A stretch of 64,000 nucleotides of DNA from Diospyros lotus (GCF_014633365.1 NC_068349.1:17870753-17934752), one strand, 5' to 3'; shown: positions 11,936 through 24,240, counted from the stretch's first letter. The notes: generated from the letters alone by a model not told the origin. Program-made: numbers and translations.

Positions 11936-13489
11936 ATGAGCTAACTTAGCCTAGATTGTGGTTGACCTATTTATAGGGCTCCACCCGACACTTTTTATAT
12001 GGGGAAAGCTTGACCCAACCCAAAAACCTTCATGGATTTGGCCTAGCGGGTCGATCTCTTTTATTCAAAAATTATAATTTTTTATATTTTAAAATTCTTC
12101 ACTCTTGAGTTTTAACATTATTTTAATTTTCATATTTTAAACTTTCACATGATTTGTAAATTAGATTGTGAAACTTATTGGAAAAAAATGCATACTAAAC
12201 GAATCTATTTATAATTTAAATAAATAAAAAAATTCTTGAAGAACTTAAATATATTAGTGATTGTTATATATATATATTGTGTGTGTGTGTGTGTGTGTTG
12301 GTTGTGAAGTGTTTAATGTTTTAGCATCTAATAGCGAACAAAGAATAATCAAAATCATAAAATAAAAGACGTAGACCCATAACAATTTATAGAGCAATAG
12401 TTTTTATTATGATAACATAACACATCTTTTCGTTAAAAAATATTTTTAATTTTTATTTTTAAATGTTAATTATAAAACTTATTGTTGCCAAAATACAACA
12501 ATAAGTTTATTTGTCCAGAAACAATGCGTCATAAATTGGTGAGAAAGGAAGGTCTGTGTGGGCAAGTAGCACGAGCGAGCATCCAAATGGGGAATGGCTC
12601 AATTCGCTATCTAAAGGAGTAGAGTTCACAGGACTAGACTCAATCCGTTGTTCGGGTGAGCAAGATGAATGCCCTAGGTCATCGGAGGACTTTCATCCGA
12701 GTGAGTCATCAAGACAATGGGGTCCTGAGGACTAGGGTCTTCGCCTAAGAAAGTCTATGGATTACATGGCTCTAGGGGAGTGAGGGAGTCTCCCCCGAGG
12801 GGGGGGGGAGGCTTGCTGATTGTTGTCTCCAGATGGATCTTTAGGGTCTTCAAAATGTCTGCGACATAGGAACAGTCAAAAGGCACAAGGGGAACTCTCC
12901 CACGCGGGCCCTCCGATGCCAAAGTCAGATGAAGTCATGATACAAATGAAAGTATGAGAATGGGTTATGTGTAAGTCTTCGAATGGGTGTCTTCGGGTGG
13001 TCCGAGAGAGTTGGGTAGTTAGGTTTGTTGGATGGGTTTTTAGGTGCTAGCTCCAAATCTTAAGGGTGCAAATCCAAGGGGTATTTATTAGCATCAAGGA
13101 CTAGGCCACAAGGCAAGACTGAACACATTACATTATATGATCAGTGAATTTAGTTGCGTTTTCTTTTTAAATTTGGAACATTACATTATCGATGCCATTT
13201 TTATTTATTTATATTGTAGAACAAAAGAGTTCCATTTTTGGAAGCGAAATGTTAAATTTCATTGTTGTTTGTGTAAGGATATCGCTTTGCATCAATTGCT
13301 ATACTTTTCCAGTTTAGCAAGGAAACAACCCAAATTCAGAAGTTAAACATAACAAAATACATATAAAAATTATTAGGCAATGGCCTCATGTGCATCTTCA
13401 TTAATAATAATTCATCAAAATTACAATTGATTGATGAAAATATATAGCACACAAGATGATGATGATGATAAACCAAACAAAAGAAAGGA
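11936..13489. other. Intergenic sequence without a recognisable gene
   Basis: AT-rich sequence at 11936-12540 contains a TA/GT microsatellite (12264-12300) and a 13-bp perfect inverted repeat (12475-12508). 12541-13090 is less AT-rich, with an eleven-G run near 12800. Its phrases (CATCGGAGGACTTTCATCCG and so on) look like remains of a transposon, but I cannot name the family. The 3' side of the cysteine-rich peptide gene ends in this interval. Confidence 0.5.
12475..12508. repeat. Perfect 13-bp inverted repeat
   Basis: AAACTTATTGTTG and CAACAATAAGTTT are separated by eight bases. Possibly the middle or edge of a small MITE, but no TSD was found. Confidence 0.6.
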
Positions 13490-13945
13490 TTAGATGTGAT
13501 GAGTAGTAGTATTAATGCATAGACAAACACCACGAACACATTCCAGTTTGCCATCAATACAACGAACCCTGTGACAATCAGCTACAGTCGAACAATAGAT
13601 CTCAGATGTTTCCATTGAAGTTGATTCTACAGATTGACTCCCTGCCATCACTCTTGATCTCAAACTATCTAAATAAATGACAACAAGAACAATTTAGTCT
13701 TCATTCCATTCTATACAGTTAAAAATATGAAAGAATTTTAATTCATTAATCACCTTTCAAATATTACATAAATAAACAAACAAAAACTCAATCCTCATAA
13801 GCAATTAGCATATATTATATGGATGCATGCATTAGATCAATATAAAAATCAAAACGAAGAGAGATGTCGAGAGTAATTGACCTGCGCAAGCGAAAACCAA
13901 GCATAACACTAATACCACATTGGTAAAAGAAGCCTTCTGATCCAT
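13490..13945 (-). CDS. Small secreted cysteine-rich (defensin-like / late-nodulin-like) peptide, two exons
   Basis: Two exons on the minus strand join cleanly: exon 1 at 13882-13945 (start MDQKASFTNVV) and exon 2 at 13490-13668, with a 213-bp intron that begins GT and ends AG. Exon 1 supplies a hydrophobic signal peptide (VVLVLCLVFACA). The product is 80 residues. The mature end has six cysteines in CSTVADCHRVRC and LECVRGVCLC, spacing C-x5-C-x3-C-x6-C-x4-C-x-C. That is the layout of plant defensin-like and late-nodulin-like secreted peptides, which act outside the cell in defence, reproduction or symbiosis; which role applies here cannot be told. A signal-peptide exon split from a Cys-rich exon is also typical. 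There are no stops or frameshifts, and a TATA box lies about 95 bp upstream. It sits between two copies of a segmental duplication and is close to LTR E. Not confirmed by transcript data. Confidence 0.8.
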
Positions 13946-14035
13946 ATGAAATAATCTTTAAAAACAAATAGCCTTATTACTGGCGAGTGATGAATGACGA
14001 ACAATGATGTTTCTGAAATTACCCTCTCCACTACA

Positions 14036-14047
14036 CTATATATATAC
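14036..14047 (-). promoter_or_regulatory. TATA box of the cysteine-rich peptide gene
   Basis: On the minus strand GTATATATATAG lies about 95 bp upstream of the start codon at 13945, placing transcription start around 14005 and a 5' leader of roughly 60 nt. Confidence 0.6.
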
Positions 14048-14293
14048 AACTCACATTGATCTTTTACAAACAATTTTATAAAAAATGCAAAATTAGGCCA
14101 TCCATTAAATGTGTATATTTTTTTTTATTGCTTTCTAAATTAAGAAAATTTCTTACCCATCTAACTAATTTCTCTAGTTGGTTGTTAGGTCATTTAACTT
14201 ATGCACTTTAATTCTTATTCTCTAAGGAAATTTCCAAACTTATCAATTTAGCAAGTACTCATTATTCATATATTTTTCATGGGAAATTGTCAT
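14048..14293. other. AT-rich upstream region
   Basis: Upstream sequence of the cysteine-rich peptide gene. I see no other element before LTR E, which starts 248 bp from the TATA box and may therefore have replaced or added distal promoter sequence. Confidence 0.4.
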
Positions 14294-14934
14294 TGTCATG
14301 GCCCACCTCCCAGAGTACCTGCTAGCATAGGCAATCCGTGAGAAGGTCGCTAAGAAATGGAAACAAAGCATCCTAACAATACTTTCATGACATTATACTA
14401 ACATTTACGTAGAGAACTTTACATTCATACAACAATCAAGTAACATGTTTTGTCTGGGCTTAGCAACCCATACCATACAAAAAAAAAAAAACATGGCGGC
14501 ATGAAACAAAATTATCTCAAGACAACTATTCTACCATGCCCTGTCAAAAAGAAAAAAAAAAACACCCCCCAGGATCCTCCGCGCGAGGTGACTCTGTACA
14601 AACTATGCATCTCCCAACATCAGATGTGACTAGACTCACCACCCACTATCGCTTTCCCTTTATCTAGATTAACACAGAATAAACAAAGTGAGCCACAAGG
14701 CCCAACAAGTATAATTTATGGAAAAGTAAAGCAGTAGGAACCAATGACACATAAATAGTCATATAACAAACTTATCTTACCATGTGTGGCTACACCATGC
14801 ATTTCTAGTTCAACAATACATGCATCCTATATATCATATCACAACATGTCATATGCTACCAGGTAAAATGTATGCATCATCATCTCGTGGAACACTATCC
14901 ACCCTCGTCCTGACCTTATTTCAAGCAAGTCTAA

Positions 14935-15065
14935 ATAGTTGCAGTGGGACTCTTACCCACAGTCTTACGCATCACAATGACAGATGCTGGGGGACTCTAA
15001 CCCATAGTCTTACATGTCATGGGGTACAGATGTTGTGGGACTCTAACCCACAGTCTAACACTTTC
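14935..15065. repeat. Threefold short repeat in LTR E (GGGACTCTAACCCACAGTCT)
   Basis: Three imperfect copies of TGGGACTCTAACCCACAGTCT spaced about 45-55 bp apart. Confidence 0.75.
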
Positions 15066-15452
15066 CCATTTATAGGATATCATTTTTCCTTTCCTCCGTG
15101 CAAAATAGTAGGTGCACTAATGTACATGTAAGTATATAATGCATGTCAACATGTATGTGATCATCTTATGCCTCATCTAAAATTGAACCCCATTTGATCA
15201 TCTTGTCACTTCCCTTACAATTGTGAACTCTTTGTGGGCACATACTTGATAATTCATTCTTCTTGTATGGTATGTCGCTTTAAAACATGACTTTTTTGAT
15301 TCATTTTCCACCCTAAATATGAAAAATTATATATCAAATCAAAGCCCTCGACATCTAGTTTACAACCCAAAAAGTAGATCTTGATTTTGATAACGGGGCA
15401 GAAAGTTATGGCTAAAAGAGTACAAGCTGCGTAGTGTAGTCCACTGCGAGAG

Positions 15453-15567
15453 TCGACTTTTGACATATTGGAAGTCAAATTTTGAAGGAGAGACAACTTT
15501 TTACATATTGGGAGTCAACTTTTGAAGGAAAGTAGACTTTTTACATATTGGGAGTCAACTTTTGCAA
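15453..15567. repeat. Threefold short repeat in LTR E (TTACATATTGGGAGTCAACT)
   Basis: Three units of about 40 bp, each containing ACATATTGGGAGTCAACTTT or a close variant. The last two are nearly identical. Confidence 0.8.
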
Positions 15568-16432
15568 GCAGAAAAAGAACAGAATCAGCAGAACGAAACC
15601 CTAACCCAATTTTTCAATTTTCAACTCATTTAAACTCAATTTTGGCTCAAAACTAGTGTCAATCCTTATAAAATATGGGGTAGATCAATACTCCAATGAA
15701 ACCACAAGCTTAGACACTCAATATTGTATAACAAATGAAAGATTTACATACAACTAGATTTTTGCGTACAAACTAACCCAAACCAAGATACACCCAATTT
15801 TTAGATTTCAACTTGGTAAAATTCATTTACAAGGCTTCCAAAAATCCCCACAAAACTCATTCATACCATCCCCATGAAAAAGAAGGGAATTAAATACATA
15901 ATGTGAAAGGGAAGATAAATTGCCTTAAGTTGTAGAAACCAAGTAGAAGCTAAAATTGCTGCCTCCAAGCCACTCTTTGACCCTTACTAAAGCCCACAAC
16001 CCAAGCTAAAGGAAGAAGAAACAAGTAGCAGAGAGGAATTTTGAGGTGGCCAAGAAGAACAAAGAAAAAGAAGGAAAGAAGAAAGAAAGAAAATGAAGGA
16101 AATGAAAGAAGGAGACTAAGGATGGAGTGCACGAGCAGCCCCCTCCCCCCTATAATTCTCTTTGATTTTTCCCTATTTTACCCCTTGCTAAATATGCCAA
16201 TGCCCATCATATCCCCATTCAATTTAATTCTTCTTCTTTTTTTCTTAAATAAACATACATACATATACACATTTCTTTTTTTTTTCTTTCCTTTTCTTTT
16301 CTTTTCCATACACATCATTTAGTTATCATTTCATCTCTTTCTTCCCTTTTTTTTTTTTCAATTTAGTCATTTTATGGCCACAATATAAAATAATACCAAA
16401 AAATAATTTAGACCCACTAACGGGTTGTTACA

Positions 16433-16876
16433 TTCATTCTACATATTATAATTTTCATATACAAATCGTCTCATTAATGATATGGTAAGGGTAATTTCTA
16501 TCAATATAATGATCATTTTGACAACTAGAAACTCATATCCATGCATTTCTTATTTGGTGCATCTTATTTCTTATATCGGATTGAGAATGTACTCCAAAAC
16601 CTATATATGGCTTATATTCTTACTGAATTCTTTCATATCCCCTTAAAAGTTCATAGAAAAATTTTATTATTCAGTTAAAATTTTACATGGAGTTCCTACC
16701 TTTAATTAAATTAGTAACATTTCTTCCTCAAAGTGTTTATTACTTTTTTGAATAAATATTAATTTTACCAAAATTTACAATTGAGTGTACAAATTTCTTA
16801 TAGAAATAACATTAATAATATAAGCAGCTTCAACTCCTACGTGTAGAATTCTTTTAGGATTTTTCTTCACCTTCTT
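16433..16876. repeat. Segmental duplication, copy 2, first part
   Basis: Collinear with 7560-8054. It ends in TTCTT, the left target duplication of LTR B. No gene is visible. Confidence 0.85.
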
Positions 16877-19379
16877 TGTAACACCCGGTGTTATTGGTGT
16901 TAGAAAATATGGAAGGTTGATAGAAACTTCCAAGGTGTGCCCTTGAGATGAGTGGATCTATGGAAATAATGGTGCCCTCAGGGAGGAACATTTTGGTTAT
17001 TTGGGTAGCGAGACCCAATTAATGAAGTATTTCCTAGTTGGAATGAGAATTTGTTGGAAATTATTCTCATTTGTGCAATTGAATGGAATTGATGGAATTG
17101 TTAATTCCTAAGGTCATTTTGGTAATTTGGAGTAAAATTCCATGAGGAAATTTAATTATTAAATAGGAAAATTAATTATAATTCCTTTATATGTGAGAAG
17201 TAATTTATTTTTCTCTAAATTGGGGATTAAATGTGGTAGAAAATTGGATTGCTTGGATTAATGCTTGGAAGACATGATTAGTGTCTAGAGATGACACTTG
17301 GCAAAGTCTTTTCAAGTAAAATGGTGGGATTAATTAAATCCAAATGTTAATTGAAAATAGTCATTCATGTAATGATTGTGTTGGAATAAAGAAATTCCAA
17401 ATGAAAAATGATAAATTATCACCCATTAATGGTTGGAAAATGTGGGATTTAAATAAATAGGAAGTATGAGTGAAATTAGTCACTCTCTTGTGATGGCTTG
17501 AAAATAGTTAATTAAAATAAATATAAAAGAAATTCTATTTTGGGATTGGAAGACTTGATCCAAGGGTGGAAAGCTTGTCTTGATGAATCCAAAGGCTTGG
17601 ATTTAAGGTGAGAAGAGCACATGGATTGTGCTTTCTTGTGTGGTTAAGATCTTGTCTTGGAAAGTGAATGAGATCCAATGGTGGATATTAAGCAATACCT
17701 AATGCCATGGATTGTGTTTATTTGGAGGGTGAGGATTCATTCTCACAAGATAATCCAATGGCTAGGGGTGGGTTTTGAAGTTATTAGATATATAAAGGCA
17801 AGTTGTCTTCCAATTTGAGAAAGAATGGAAGATTAAGGGAAATAAAAGAAGAAGAGGGATTTCAAGAGAGTAATTGGGAGAAACTTTCAATGTGAAGGAA
17901 AGAAAGGGAGGAGGAAAAGGAAATGAGAAGAGAAGGAAGAATGGTAAGGTTTCTACCTTGTTGTAGTATAAATCCTTTTGTTTCTATTAATGATGGCTTA
18001 GTATCTTTAAATTTTATTTCAAGGTTGTTATTGAGAAGAAGTCTTTGGGAAGCATTAAAGCAAAGGCTTGGAAGCTTCTAAGGACTTTTTTTTTTTTAAA
18101 GGTAAGGGATGGCTCCATGTGGAGGTGGCCTTGCAAGTGGGTAAATATGTTTGATAAAATTTTTATGTAGCATTTGAATGTAATGGTTAACACTTTCATG
18201 ATGTGAGTTCTAGTGGACCTATGGCCATATGGAGGACTAGTGATGTGGGAGGGGTAGGTTGATTCCTCAAACCTTGGTGGGTTGTGAGAATGAAAGGACC
18301 TAGCCTCATTTGCATGCATTTGGCATACATAATCATGGTTATATTCATATTTACATGCATTGCATCCTTACTAAGCTTTATAGCTCATGAGGTTTCATCC
18401 TCACCTTGTAGGTTGTTCATATGGCAAGAGGTTAGAAATGTTGCAAACTTGAAGCCTTGGAAGTCCTAGGATGCTTTGATGTATTTTTGTGTTGTTAGTT
18501 TATGGCTTGTTGAAGCCTAAGCATGTATTGTAACTTTTATGTATGTTGGATAAGTGTATGGTTATTACCAAGTGTATTTGGGTAAGATTCTCATGGTTCA
18601 TTGTGGAGATCAACGGAAAATTTTGAATAAAATTTGGTTTGAAGGCCAAAGAGTCAAAGTGGAGTGAAAAATGAATTTTTTTTATGTGTATTTTTAGTGA
18701 TGGAAATCTGGAAAATTTGGGCTAAGAAGCCCAAGAGAAAAAAAAAAAAAAAAGAGAGAGAGAGAGAGAAAGAAAAAGGGTGAAGGATAGTTGTTGGTAG
18801 CAACTAGGGCTAACAGGTGGACTGTAGGGGGCCATAGTGGGCGTAGATGGGCACGCAGGCACGCGCAGCCCGTGGCTAGCCCTTGCGGGCCTCGGGCGTG
18901 CCAGCAGGCCCTACTAGCTAATTTTTCTTAAAATTTGGGATGTTCGGGACATTTTTGGATTAATTATGGGCCTCAGAAGAATTTTCTAAATAAAGGGATT
19001 TTTGGGCATTTTTGGAGATAAATGCCGAATTTTTGGAAAATTAAAAATTATGAGTTTTCTTTGAGATTGGGAAGATTGATGGGTTATTTTGGAATTTTAA
19101 ATTATATGATGCCCGGTGAATATTGGAGAAGATGAAGAAATAAAATAATAAAAATGGTGATTGGGCAATTTAAATAGAAATTAATTAACCAAGTGTGGTA
19201 TTGTTAAAGCCCAAATTTGCTAGTCAATCCTGGAGTGGAGGAAAGGGAAGAACGAAATCTAGTTCCCACCTAGGGCGTTTCATGTTGAAACATAGTCCGC
19301 CCTTCACAAATAGCTGGGCATGTGAGCAGTTTGGATGATTGTTCACGAGTAGCACCCATAAGTGGAGTGGGGCGTCACA
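16877..19379 (+). mobile_element. Solo LTR B, gypsy type, perfect TSD
   Basis: 2503 bp, from TGTAACACCCGG to GGGCGTCACA, flanked by perfect TTCTT duplications (16872-16876 and 19380-19384). The sister segment at 8041-8060 preserves the empty site with a single TTCTT. It shares CCTATGGCCATATGGAGGAC and CACCTAGGGCGTTTC with LTRs A and C. A stem-loop relic is at 18372-18387. No PBS, PPT or second LTR is present. Confidence 0.95.
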
Positions 19380-19699
19380 TTCTTATTGGCTCCATTTTTT
19401 TTTTCTTTGAAGTACTTTGGTGATTTGTAATTTAATGCTTCAATTGGTTATATGTAACTAATGGACTGATATATAATTAATTAATAATTAACATAAAGAA
19501 AACATGTACCTATGAAAAGGAGTCATATATAAAAATATATTCCAATAGAATTCACTGATAACTAAATCTTTTTTCTGTTAAATCAAGAAGGGAAAGAAGT
19601 AATAATGTATGAAAATGTTTTACAATAAAGAAACAAATTGCTATTGGTATAAACAAAAAGAAAATAAGAAAAAGATTTTAATGAAACAAAAGGTCGAAC
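19380..19699. repeat. Segmental duplication, copy 2, second part
   Basis: Continues the collinearity with 8055-8357 after the LTR B insertion. Confidence 0.85.
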
Positions 19700-20110
19700 C
19701 AGGGTCGGCCCTAAGATTTTAGGGGCACTAAGCGAAATTTTATATGGGCCCTAAAATCTGAACATATTATATATTTTATTATATAATATTATATATATAT
19801 AAGTGGGCCCTTAAAATTTTATATGGGGGCTTCCTCAGCTATTTTTTCATTTCTTATATATTTTATTATATAATATTATATATATTATAAGTGGCAGCGC
19901 GCTCCTTATTACATCAAATCTGTTTTGCTGCTCATTAATTGCAACTTCTTCTCCCGTGAAAGCCATCTCCCTACCTTTTTTTCATTACTTTGAATTTTTC
20001 AACTTAAAATTAATTGGATATGAGATAGGTCTAGGCTGCCTAGGACCAAGACCGACCTTGGGGGGGCCCTAGGTGACCACCTTGGATTTCTACCCTCAGG
20101 GGCGTCCCTG
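19700..20110. mobile_element. Non-autonomous hAT element (MITE-like)
   Basis: 411 bp, AT-rich, with inverted ends CAGGGTCGGCCCTAAG and, from the right, CAGGGACGCCCCTGAG. Flanked by 8-bp duplications GGTCGAAC (19692-19699) and GGTGGAAC (20111-20118). Copy 1 of the duplication has the empty site GGTGGCAC at 8358-8365. No transposase frame. Confidence 0.9.
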
Positions 20111-20118
20111 GGTGGAAC

Positions 20119-20534
20119 TGACTATCCAATAGTAATGCATGTTATCACTCACAACAAAGCAAATGAACGCACTCAAACACAATAATGACACATTTGTTTT
20201 GTTTGGTACAATTTAGTTTGTCATTAAGTAAAAATTGAATTATGGGGATATATCTACAATAGCTATAGAGATACACTTTGAAGGGAAGTCCCCTCTTTCA
20301 ACAACTTGAGGGAGCAAGTTAGACCCTAACTTTGAAGGAAAAAATGTGCTAATTAACTTTCCACCATCTCATTGGACATGGCTTCGTCGATCATATTCAC
20401 CAATGGATCCAAGAGCTCTATAATTACTTGAATAAACTGCCCATGAGCCCGAATAGATGAAACATAAAGAGACCTAGATTTAGAAGCAACTAGCAGTAGC
20501 AATCCATATTATCAATAAAGCCTCTCTTTTGTGT
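20119..20534 (-). pseudogene. Segmental duplication, copy 2, third part, with an unidentified reading-frame tail
   Basis: Collinear with 8366-8465 and 11593-11870, plus about 75 bp absent from copy 1. On the minus strand from about 20480 to 20360 an open frame reads YGLLLLVASKSRSLYVSSI, then RAHGQFIQVIIELLDPLVNM and IDEAMSNEMVES, followed by a stop. The frame is preceded by a possible splice acceptor (GCTACTGCTAG). The paralogous frame in copy 1 is broken. It looks like the last exon of a duplicated gene whose upstream part is lost. I do not recognise the family. Confidence 0.4.
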
Positions 20535-22210
20535 TGTTGAGTAATCTATTAAGTTATTAAAGTTTTGATTTGATAAGCAAATAATAAAATTCTATTAAGT
20601 GATGATGACCAAAACAGTGTGTTAAGGTTAAAGAATGATTGTAAAAATAATCGAGTAAGATATATATATTAATCAAGTAAGTCAAGTCTTCAATCGAGTA
20701 TTATTCTCTGTTAATCAAGTAATGAAGTAATATCTCTAATTAGGTCAAAATATTGATTCTTTTAATCATGTAATTGAGTAATTATGTTATCAAATTCCTG
20801 TATTCATGTAAAAATCTAAGTCACTCAAGTAATGATTTTGCTAGATAAGTCTTGAATAAATTTAAATTAAGGTTTGATATTTTAATCAAGTATATCTTGT
20901 ATGTAATCGGGTAGACATAAGTTATATAATAGGTAATCGATTACAAATCTTAGTATATGCGAGTAAAAATCAAATGTACTCAACTAAATAAACATTTATA
21001 TTCGAGTAAATAATACAAGTTTCTGGTAATGTAAAGTTAATCGAGTAATGATTTATTTGTAATCGAGTATATATCGTCTATAAATTTGATAAGTCTCTAG
21101 ATCATTTTTGTAATCGAGTACTTGACATGTTAATTGAGTAATGATTGATGTGTACTTGAGTGATTTATCTTTTTAATCGAGTAGATATCTATCAAAAATA
21201 TGTCATGTCTCTGGACCATTAATTTAATCGAGTACTAAAATTGTTAATAGAATAAAGATCTTAGTACACTCAAGTAAATAAAGCTTTCTAATCGAGTATG
21301 TATTTAAATTTTCTATATAAAAAAATTAATCGAGCGAAAGGTAGTTTGTATTCGAGTAACTTATAAAAATAGTCGATTACAAAAATATGCACTCAAGTAA
21401 AGATTAAACTTAATTAGTTGATTAAATACTACTTTGTACTCGAGTAATACTTGACAAAATTTGAAAAATATAGCCGTTACAAAGGATTAAATGCAATTTA
21501 TCTTTAATTTTCATAACATTAAATGATTCTCTAACAAATTGAACATGGATTTTGATGTTTTTAACTGAATTTAGAAATGTTATAGAGACAAAAAGTGACG
21601 GTTAAAACACAAAGAACATTCTCTCACCTTGATGGATAGCTCAACAGAAGCATTAAATGACAAAACACTATATAAAGGAGATGAAATTTGAAGAACAAAA
21701 AAGGTAGTTGAAATTCTAATATCTCAAGCATTCAAAAAGCCTTTAACAAGTGCTCTATCATTAACATCCAAAAGAGAGAGAGAGAGAGAGACAAAGAAAG
21801 ACCAAGCTTATATCTTTCAATATTTCTGTCTCTTAGTAAAAACCAAAAGAAGTGTTTGTAATCTTGTACAACCTATACCCTTTTTTGTATCCCTTATTCA
21901 CATTTTTATTATGATCTTATAAAGGTTAAGGATGATCCTAGTAAAAGGCATTAGTTGTGACCGATCTTATTTGAAAAATTCATTGTTTGTAAAGGTTTTA
22001 TAGTTAAGCCTCTTTTAAAAGCTACCCAAGTAAATTGGTTGAGCAAAATTCTTGATGAGGATCTAAGGTAGTGAAGTAAGTATAGCCAAACCAATATATA
22101 CCTTGTGTGTTGCTTTCTTTCAATTTATTTTACTTACTGTTTAAGTTCTTAGATTTTTTAAAGGTGAAAAAGATTAATTCACTCCCCTCTTAACCTAACA
22201 AAATTTTTCA
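20535..22210 (+). mobile_element. Solo copia-type LTR with AATCGAGTAA phrase repeats, perfect TSD
   Basis: 1676 bp from TGTTGAGTAATC to AATTTTTCA, flanked by perfect TGTGT duplications (20530-20534 and 22211-22215). The end includes TTAATTCACTCCCCTCTT, a sequence style seen at the 3' end of long plant copia (SIRE/Maximus-like) LTRs. The first half (20640-21450) carries about twenty AATCGAGTAA-type phrases. The uninterrupted site is present in copy 1 near 11870. Confidence 0.88.
20640..21450. repeat. Irregular phrase-repeat cluster, core AATCGAGTAA
   Basis: AATCGAGTAA and decayed versions (AATCAAGTAA, ACTCGAGTAA, ATTGAGTAAT) recur about twenty times at irregular 20-60 bp spacing within an AT-rich copia LTR. 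Confidence 0.8.
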
Positions 22211-22240
22211 TGTGTCATTGCAACCAACAACTTACCCTTA

Positions 22241-22480
22241 TTTTAATGACTCGTTAGTGGATCTAGGCATTATTGGTAATTTATTTCGGGCATTTGAGTT
22301 TTTCCTTAATTAATTAATTATTGAAAATAATTTATGTGTTGATAAGAGGCAAATTAATGAAAATAATAATGGGATGATAAAGTAAGTGAAATTAAAAATT
22401 GATAAGCCCATATAAATGGAGTTTAAATGTATAAAAGAGTCCAAAGTTGTGGGCTAAATGGGCATGGGCCTAATATGGGT
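22241..22480 (+). mobile_element. 5' part of a gypsy LTR (P), host of LTR F
   Basis: GACTCGTTAGTGGATCTAGG matches the start of the LTR at 37286 (GACCCGTTAGAGGGTCTAG). It is interrupted by LTR F and resumes at 24843-24962, is then interrupted by the H nest, and possibly continues at 42835-42858. The 3' part was not found, so it is a truncated LTR. Confidence 0.6.
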
Positions 22481-23984
22481 TGTAACAACCTAACATAGGG
22501 TCTAGAGTATGTTGGCTTTGGTGGGTGGGTGCTATATTTTGGTAAAATTGATTTAGAAGGTTAAAAATATTCTAATTTTCATGAAAAGTGAAAATTAAAT
22601 GAAATCTATAAGAGTTGAATAATCAAATTCAATGGGAGTGAAAAAGGGTGGAAAGCTAAATGCAAAGGGTGTGGAAAAGTCAAAATAAGGCCTTGAGAAT
22701 TGAGGAAAAATGGGGCTCTCGACTAGGTGTGTGTGTGTGTGTGTGTGGATATATATATATAATTATCTTTATTTAATTTAAAGGAAGAAAAAGGGGAGTG
22801 GCAAACATGCAAATAGTTGCAAGTGCAAGGGCAAATGGAGAAAAGAGGATAAGTATATATATAGCTTTGTCTATAATCTTGTTCATTTTTCTTCCTTCTT
22901 CTCCGGATCCTTCTTCTTTTTCTCCACTAACTCTCCTCCTTCATCCCCATCTTGTTGATGCTAAAGAGGAGATTGGTTGATGAAGTAGAAGGCGTCTTGT
23001 TGGTTTCCTAAGCTCGGGTTGTGGCTTGTTTTCTTCTTCGAATGTATTCAACCATTGAGGCAAGTTCCTATCTCATCTCTTTTTCATGGAAAGTTATTCT
23101 ATTGGAATCTTGTTGTTGTATGCCTTGAATCTCTTCCTCCTTCATGATTCTTGAGACATCCGTTTTCGGGTTAAGTTTCCATAAAACCCTTCATTGGAAA
23201 GTGGTTTTGTACAAACCTAGTTGGTTGCGATTCGTGTCATTTTTCTTGTATTTTCCTAGCATCTAAACGGGGACTTGTTTCACCCCATATTTCTAAAAGG
23301 AATTGCGTGTTATTGCTAGGTGTAGTTGCATGCAAGAATTTGGTGTTGCTTGCATGTATTTTGGGTGTTATGTGGATTATTTGTGGCTTAAAGGGTGCTA
23401 CCGGTTAACCATTTTCCATAACATGTTGACCGTTTGGGTGTAGAGGGTTTTGTTGGTCAGTCATTGCCTTAATTAGTCGATAGTTGGGTGAAAAGCCTCT
23501 GTCGGTTGACAGTTTCTTTCCCATCAGTCAACTGTTTTTAGCCTTTATAACCTGCGCATGCTCCACAAATTTGGGCAAAACTTCTTATAGAAATATCGGA
23601 TTTATGAACCGTTTGTTTCATTATAAACTAGAATCGAGAGGCTTCAATTTAGTTAATATTTAAAATTATTAGGAAAAGTTTTGAGTGGTTTCCTATTATT
23701 TTCAAAATAAATCTAGATGTTCTTGGTCGTTTTGTGTACAACTATTAGCGTGTTTACGTGTGGGGCTTGGGTACATTAAATGCATAGAAATAAACATGTT
23801 AGATGAAGAATATCTCATAAAATCATCCTTGAATAAGATAATGAACACCAGTACTACAAGAATTCCTAGTTGCATGTTACGATGGAAATGAGAATACATA
23901 TCTTATGCATCGACATATGTGTGCAAGTTATATAATAGTGGTGTGCCATGGATTTTCAAGGCAGTGTGTCTGCGCATTCACATT

Positions 23985-24240
23985 ATGGCGATTAGTCCGT
24001 TGATACTATGGCGGTGACTCCGCTGACACCATAATGTGAGTCCGTTGATACTATGGCGGTGAGTTTGCTAACACCATGACGGTGAGTCCGTTGACCTTAT
24101 GGCAGTGAGTCTGTTAACACCATGACAGTGAGTCCATTGACAATGAAGGTGAGTGCGTTGACACTATGGCGGTGAGTTCACTAGTAGTATATTTTCATAT
24201 TACTATGGCAGTGAGTCTGTTGATATTTTCACTCGTGGTA
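23985..24240. repeat. Minisatellite in LTR F, unit GTCCGTTGACACTATGGCG
   Basis: About nine imperfect 20-25 bp units containing GTTGACACTATGGCGGTGAG or variants. The inverted family member keeps a short version at 34690-34760. Confidence 0.85.

Larger units (their letters stand above)
14294..16432 (-). mobile_element. Solo LTR E, gypsy type
   Basis: On the minus strand it starts TGTAACAACCCGTTAGTGGG and ends GGGCCATGACA, about 2.14 kb. Flanks GTCAT (14289-14293) and TTCAT (16433-16437) match at four of five positions. It contains the shared stem-loop at 14689-14704 and two internal short tandem repeats. The open frames at 14784-15131 and 16041-16322 are low-complexity or repeat-derived and not taken as genes. 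Confidence 0.85.

Noticed and set aside
13336..13557. A 73-codon minus-strand open frame with hydrophobic stretches
   Set aside because: It is a different frame over exon 2 and the 3' flank of the cysteine-rich peptide gene; it lacks cysteine spacing and starts inside that exon.
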